From: Bacteroidales bacterium
GTDB taxonomy: Bacteria; Bacteroidota; Bacteroidia; Bacteroidales; UBA932
Direction: 5' to 3'
DNA length: 34,533 nt
Assembly: GCA_029007435.1 (NCBI GenBank)
Contig: JAQXHU010000013.1
Location: forward strand, 1 to 34,533
The first letter of the stretch is position 1; every line of letters begins with the position of its first letter. Below are positions 32,804 to 34,533 of this stretch, piece after piece. Below the pieces are notes generated by a model. The model did no database searches. It was given only the letters and a program-made list of their open reading frames with translations, and was not told the DNA's origin. A program made the translations under genes and the position numbers.

Positions 32804-33754
32804 ATGAACAGAGAAGCTACAGTAGTTAAGAATGCGGGCAGTCATTATATGCTGTCCTGCCTGCCTGACTGGGCTCCTTTTCCTGCCGTGCTGAAAGGGA
32901 AAATCCGTCTTAAATCGAATGACTCCACAAATCCTGTGGCGGTAGGCGACAGGGTGGTCTTCGAGGCGCCTTCGGACAATCCGTCAGATATCACGCTCGA
33001 GAATCCGGCCACCATTGCCGGAGTTCTGGACCGCAAGAACTACGTCATCAGAAAATCCACAAATCTGTCCCGCCAGTCACACGTGATAGCTGCGAACATT
33101 GATATGGCTTTCGCCGTGGTGACATTGTATTTCCCTGAGATCAAACTGCCGTTTCTCGACAGGATGCTCGTGACCTGCGAGGTTTATGGAGTGCCTGTCA
33201 CCATTGTGCTGAACAAGGTTGATCTTTATCGCGAGGAGGCTCCTGAGTATATGTCGGATTTCCTTTCAATATACGGCAGGGCCGGCTACGATGTGGTGCA
33301 GACATCTGCCTGGACTGGAGAGGGGATTGACGCCCTTAGAGAGCTCACTGCCGGACGGGTGTGCCTTTTCTCCGGCGAGTCGGGAGTGGGCAAGTCCTCA
33401 TTGATCAAGGCTCTTGACCCTTCACTTGACCCTAAAGTCGGGAGAATCTCTGATGTGCATCTCCAGGGGAAGCACACTACGTCACTGTACGAGATGTACA
33501 GGCTGTCATCAGGCGGCTGTGTCATCGACACTCCCGGCCTGCGCGGCTTCGGCCTAGTCAATCTTGAAAAAGAGGAAATCGCCCGATATTTCCCGGAAAT
33601 GCTCAAGGTGGCGGAGAACTGCCGGTTCACGCCCTGCACCCATACCCACGAACCCGGCTGCGCTGTGAAAGAAGCTGTTGAGAACGGTGAAATAAGCCCG
33701 GAACGTTATTCTTCCTATCTCGGAATGATTGAGGAAGACAGAAAATTCAGATAG
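32804..33754 (+). CDS. rsgA: Small ribosomal subunit biogenesis GTPase RsgA
   Basis: A 316-residue circularly permuted GTPase (YjeQ) that tests the decoding centre of late 30S precursors. Order of parts: an N-terminal OB domain (to about residue 80), then G4 NKVD (137-140), G1 GESGVGKSS (191-199) and G3 DTPG (242-245), in the permuted order, then a zinc site with C273, C278, H280 and C286 (NCRFTPCTHTHEPGC). ATG 32804 is chosen over GTG 32795 because it gives MNREATVVKNAGSHYML, the normal start. It ends just before the MATE gene. Confidence 0.96.
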   Translation: MNREATVVKNAGSHYMLSCLPDWAPFPAVLKGKIRLKSNDSTNPVAVGDRVVFEAPSDNPSDITLENPATIAGVLDRKNYVIRKSTNLSRQSHVIAANIDMAFAVVTLYFPEIKLPFLDRMLVTCEVYGVPVTIVLNKVDLYREEAPEYMSDFLSIYGRAGYDVVQTSAWTGEGIDALRELTAGRVCLFSGESGVGKSSLIKALDPSLDPKVGRISDVHLQGKHTTSLYEMYRLSSGGCVIDTPGLRGFGLVNLEKEEIARYFPEMLKVAENCRFTPCTHTHEPGCAVKEAVENGEISPERYSSYLGMIEEDRKFR

Positions 33755-34533
33755 ATGAGGATGTCCCCTGTCAACAGAGAAATACTCAGGCTTGCCATTC
33801 CCAGCATTCTGGCCAATATCACCGTGCCGATAGTCGGCCTGGTGGACCTTGCCGTGGCCGGACATCTTGACGGAGATGCAGCGGTGCTGATCGGAGGCGT
33901 TTCCATAGGCACTCTGCTCTTCGACCTTCTGTACTGGAATTTCAGTTTCCTGCGGATAGGTACGGGCGGCCTCACTGCCCAGGCCTATGGAAGAGGCGAT
34001 ATGAAAGTTGCAGCCAATGCCCTTTTCCGTTCGTCAGGAATGGCTCTCGTCATTGCGGCTGTATGCATCCTGGTGCAATGGGTCTTCATTGATTTCGCTT
34101 TCCTTTTTGTGAAATGCACCCCTGAGGTCCGCCAGCTGGCCGAGGATTATTTCCACGTGCGCATCTGGGCGGCTCCGGCCACATTGTCACTTATGGCTCT
34201 GAAAGGCTGGTTCATAGGGATGCAGGACAGTGTCCATCCGATGATTACTGATCTGATTGTGAATATGGGCAATGTGCTTATAAGCATTGTCCTGGCAATG
34301 GGATTCAATGCAGGGCCGGTTCATTTCAGCGGAATAGGATTCAACGGCATCGCCGCCGGCACATTGGTGGCGCAATATACCGGCCTTCTCTACGCATCAG
34401 CTGTGATACTTGGCAGATACCGCCGGGTGTTCCGCGGCTATTCGTTCAAAGGCATCTACCGGCTGTTCACAGGCTCTGAGATGGGCTCTTATTTCCGTCT
34501 GAACGCCGACCTGTTCGTCCGCTCGGCCTGCAT
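33755..34533 (+). CDS. MATE-family efflux transporter (DinF type), 3' end beyond the window
   Basis: The first 259 codons of an open frame that runs off the window edge. The start MRMSPVNREILRLAIPSILA and the continuation NITVPIVGLVDLAVAGHLDG are the N-terminal MATE motif. Further signatures are the FLRIGTGGLTAQAYGRGD loop and LKGWFIGMQDSVHPM, as in the DinF branch. About seven of an expected twelve membrane helices are visible. These proteins export drugs or metabolites using a Na+ or H+ gradient. ATG follows the rsgA stop immediately, so cotranscription is likely. An alternative start is ATG 33761. Confidence 0.92.
   Translation, partial: MRMSPVNREILRLAIPSILANITVPIVGLVDLAVAGHLDGDAAVLIGGVSIGTLLFDLLYWNFSFLRIGTGGLTAQAYGRGDMKVAANALFRSSGMALVIAAVCILVQWVFIDFAFLFVKCTPEVRQLAEDYFHVRIWAAPATLSLMALKGWFIGMQDSVHPMITDLIVNMGNVLISIVLAMGFNAGPVHFSGIGFNGIAAGTLVAQYTGLLYASAVILGRYRRVFRGYSFKGIYRLFTGSEMGSYFRLNADLFVRSAC

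Overview
The window comes from a bacterium of the Bacteroidota, most likely order Bacteroidales. The evidence is families largely confined to that phylum (DUF4270, DUF4294, DUF3098, DUF4369-TlpA lipoproteins), the gene order ftsX-DUF3098-uppP, promoter -7 elements of the TAnnTTTG type, few Shine-Dalgarno sites outside the ribosomal genes, and an spc/alpha ribosomal cluster reading secY-map-infA-rpmJ with no adk. I cannot name a genus. No CRISPR, IS element, prophage or tRNA was found. Apart from the first cassette and the DUF1080 locus, this is a core-genome segment.

Layout. 1-175: the end of an rRNA operon (5S rRNA and its terminator). 335-5284: a five-gene same-strand cassette encoding a surface beta-helix lipoprotein (DUF4353 type), a small secreted YwqK-like repeat protein, a VTC-domain enzyme of the polyphosphate polymerase type, a DUF4956 membrane protein and a DUF2490 outer-membrane barrel; this is the best candidate for an undescribed system. 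5339-8984: a TlpA/DUF4369 thioredoxin lipoprotein, uvrC and a PnuC-type vitamin transporter. 9136-9384: acpP alone with its own terminator. 9474-11927 (minus): a half-length GT5 (GlgA-like) protein and a DUF4270 lipoprotein carrying a Ser/Gly/Tyr-rich insert. 12021-14738: ftsX, DUF3098, uppP and an LpxH-type hydrolase, a cell-envelope cluster. 14678-15352 (minus): DUF4294, overlapping the 3' end of the LpxH gene.

15666-26305 is a 22-gene ribosomal operon from rplP to rplQ including secY, map, infA, rpmJ and rpoA. It starts at rplP: the S10-side genes (rpsJ to rpsC) that normally precede rplP are absent, and a promoter plus a foldable leader sit there instead. The operon ends in a strong terminator at 26327-26373. 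Next come hppA (membrane pyrophosphatase with a K+-dependent signature), a DUF1080x2 / Gfo-Idh-MocA / LacI locus that fits 3-keto-glycoside chemistry, rsgA, and a MATE-family transporter cut by the window end.

How it fits together: the ribosomal operon, rsgA, infA and secY serve translation and export. ftsX, uppP, lpxH and acpP serve division, peptidoglycan carrier recycling, lipid A and fatty-acid synthesis. The two accessory loci appear to deal with extracellular polymer (335-5284) and sugar oxidation and cleavage (28848-32755).
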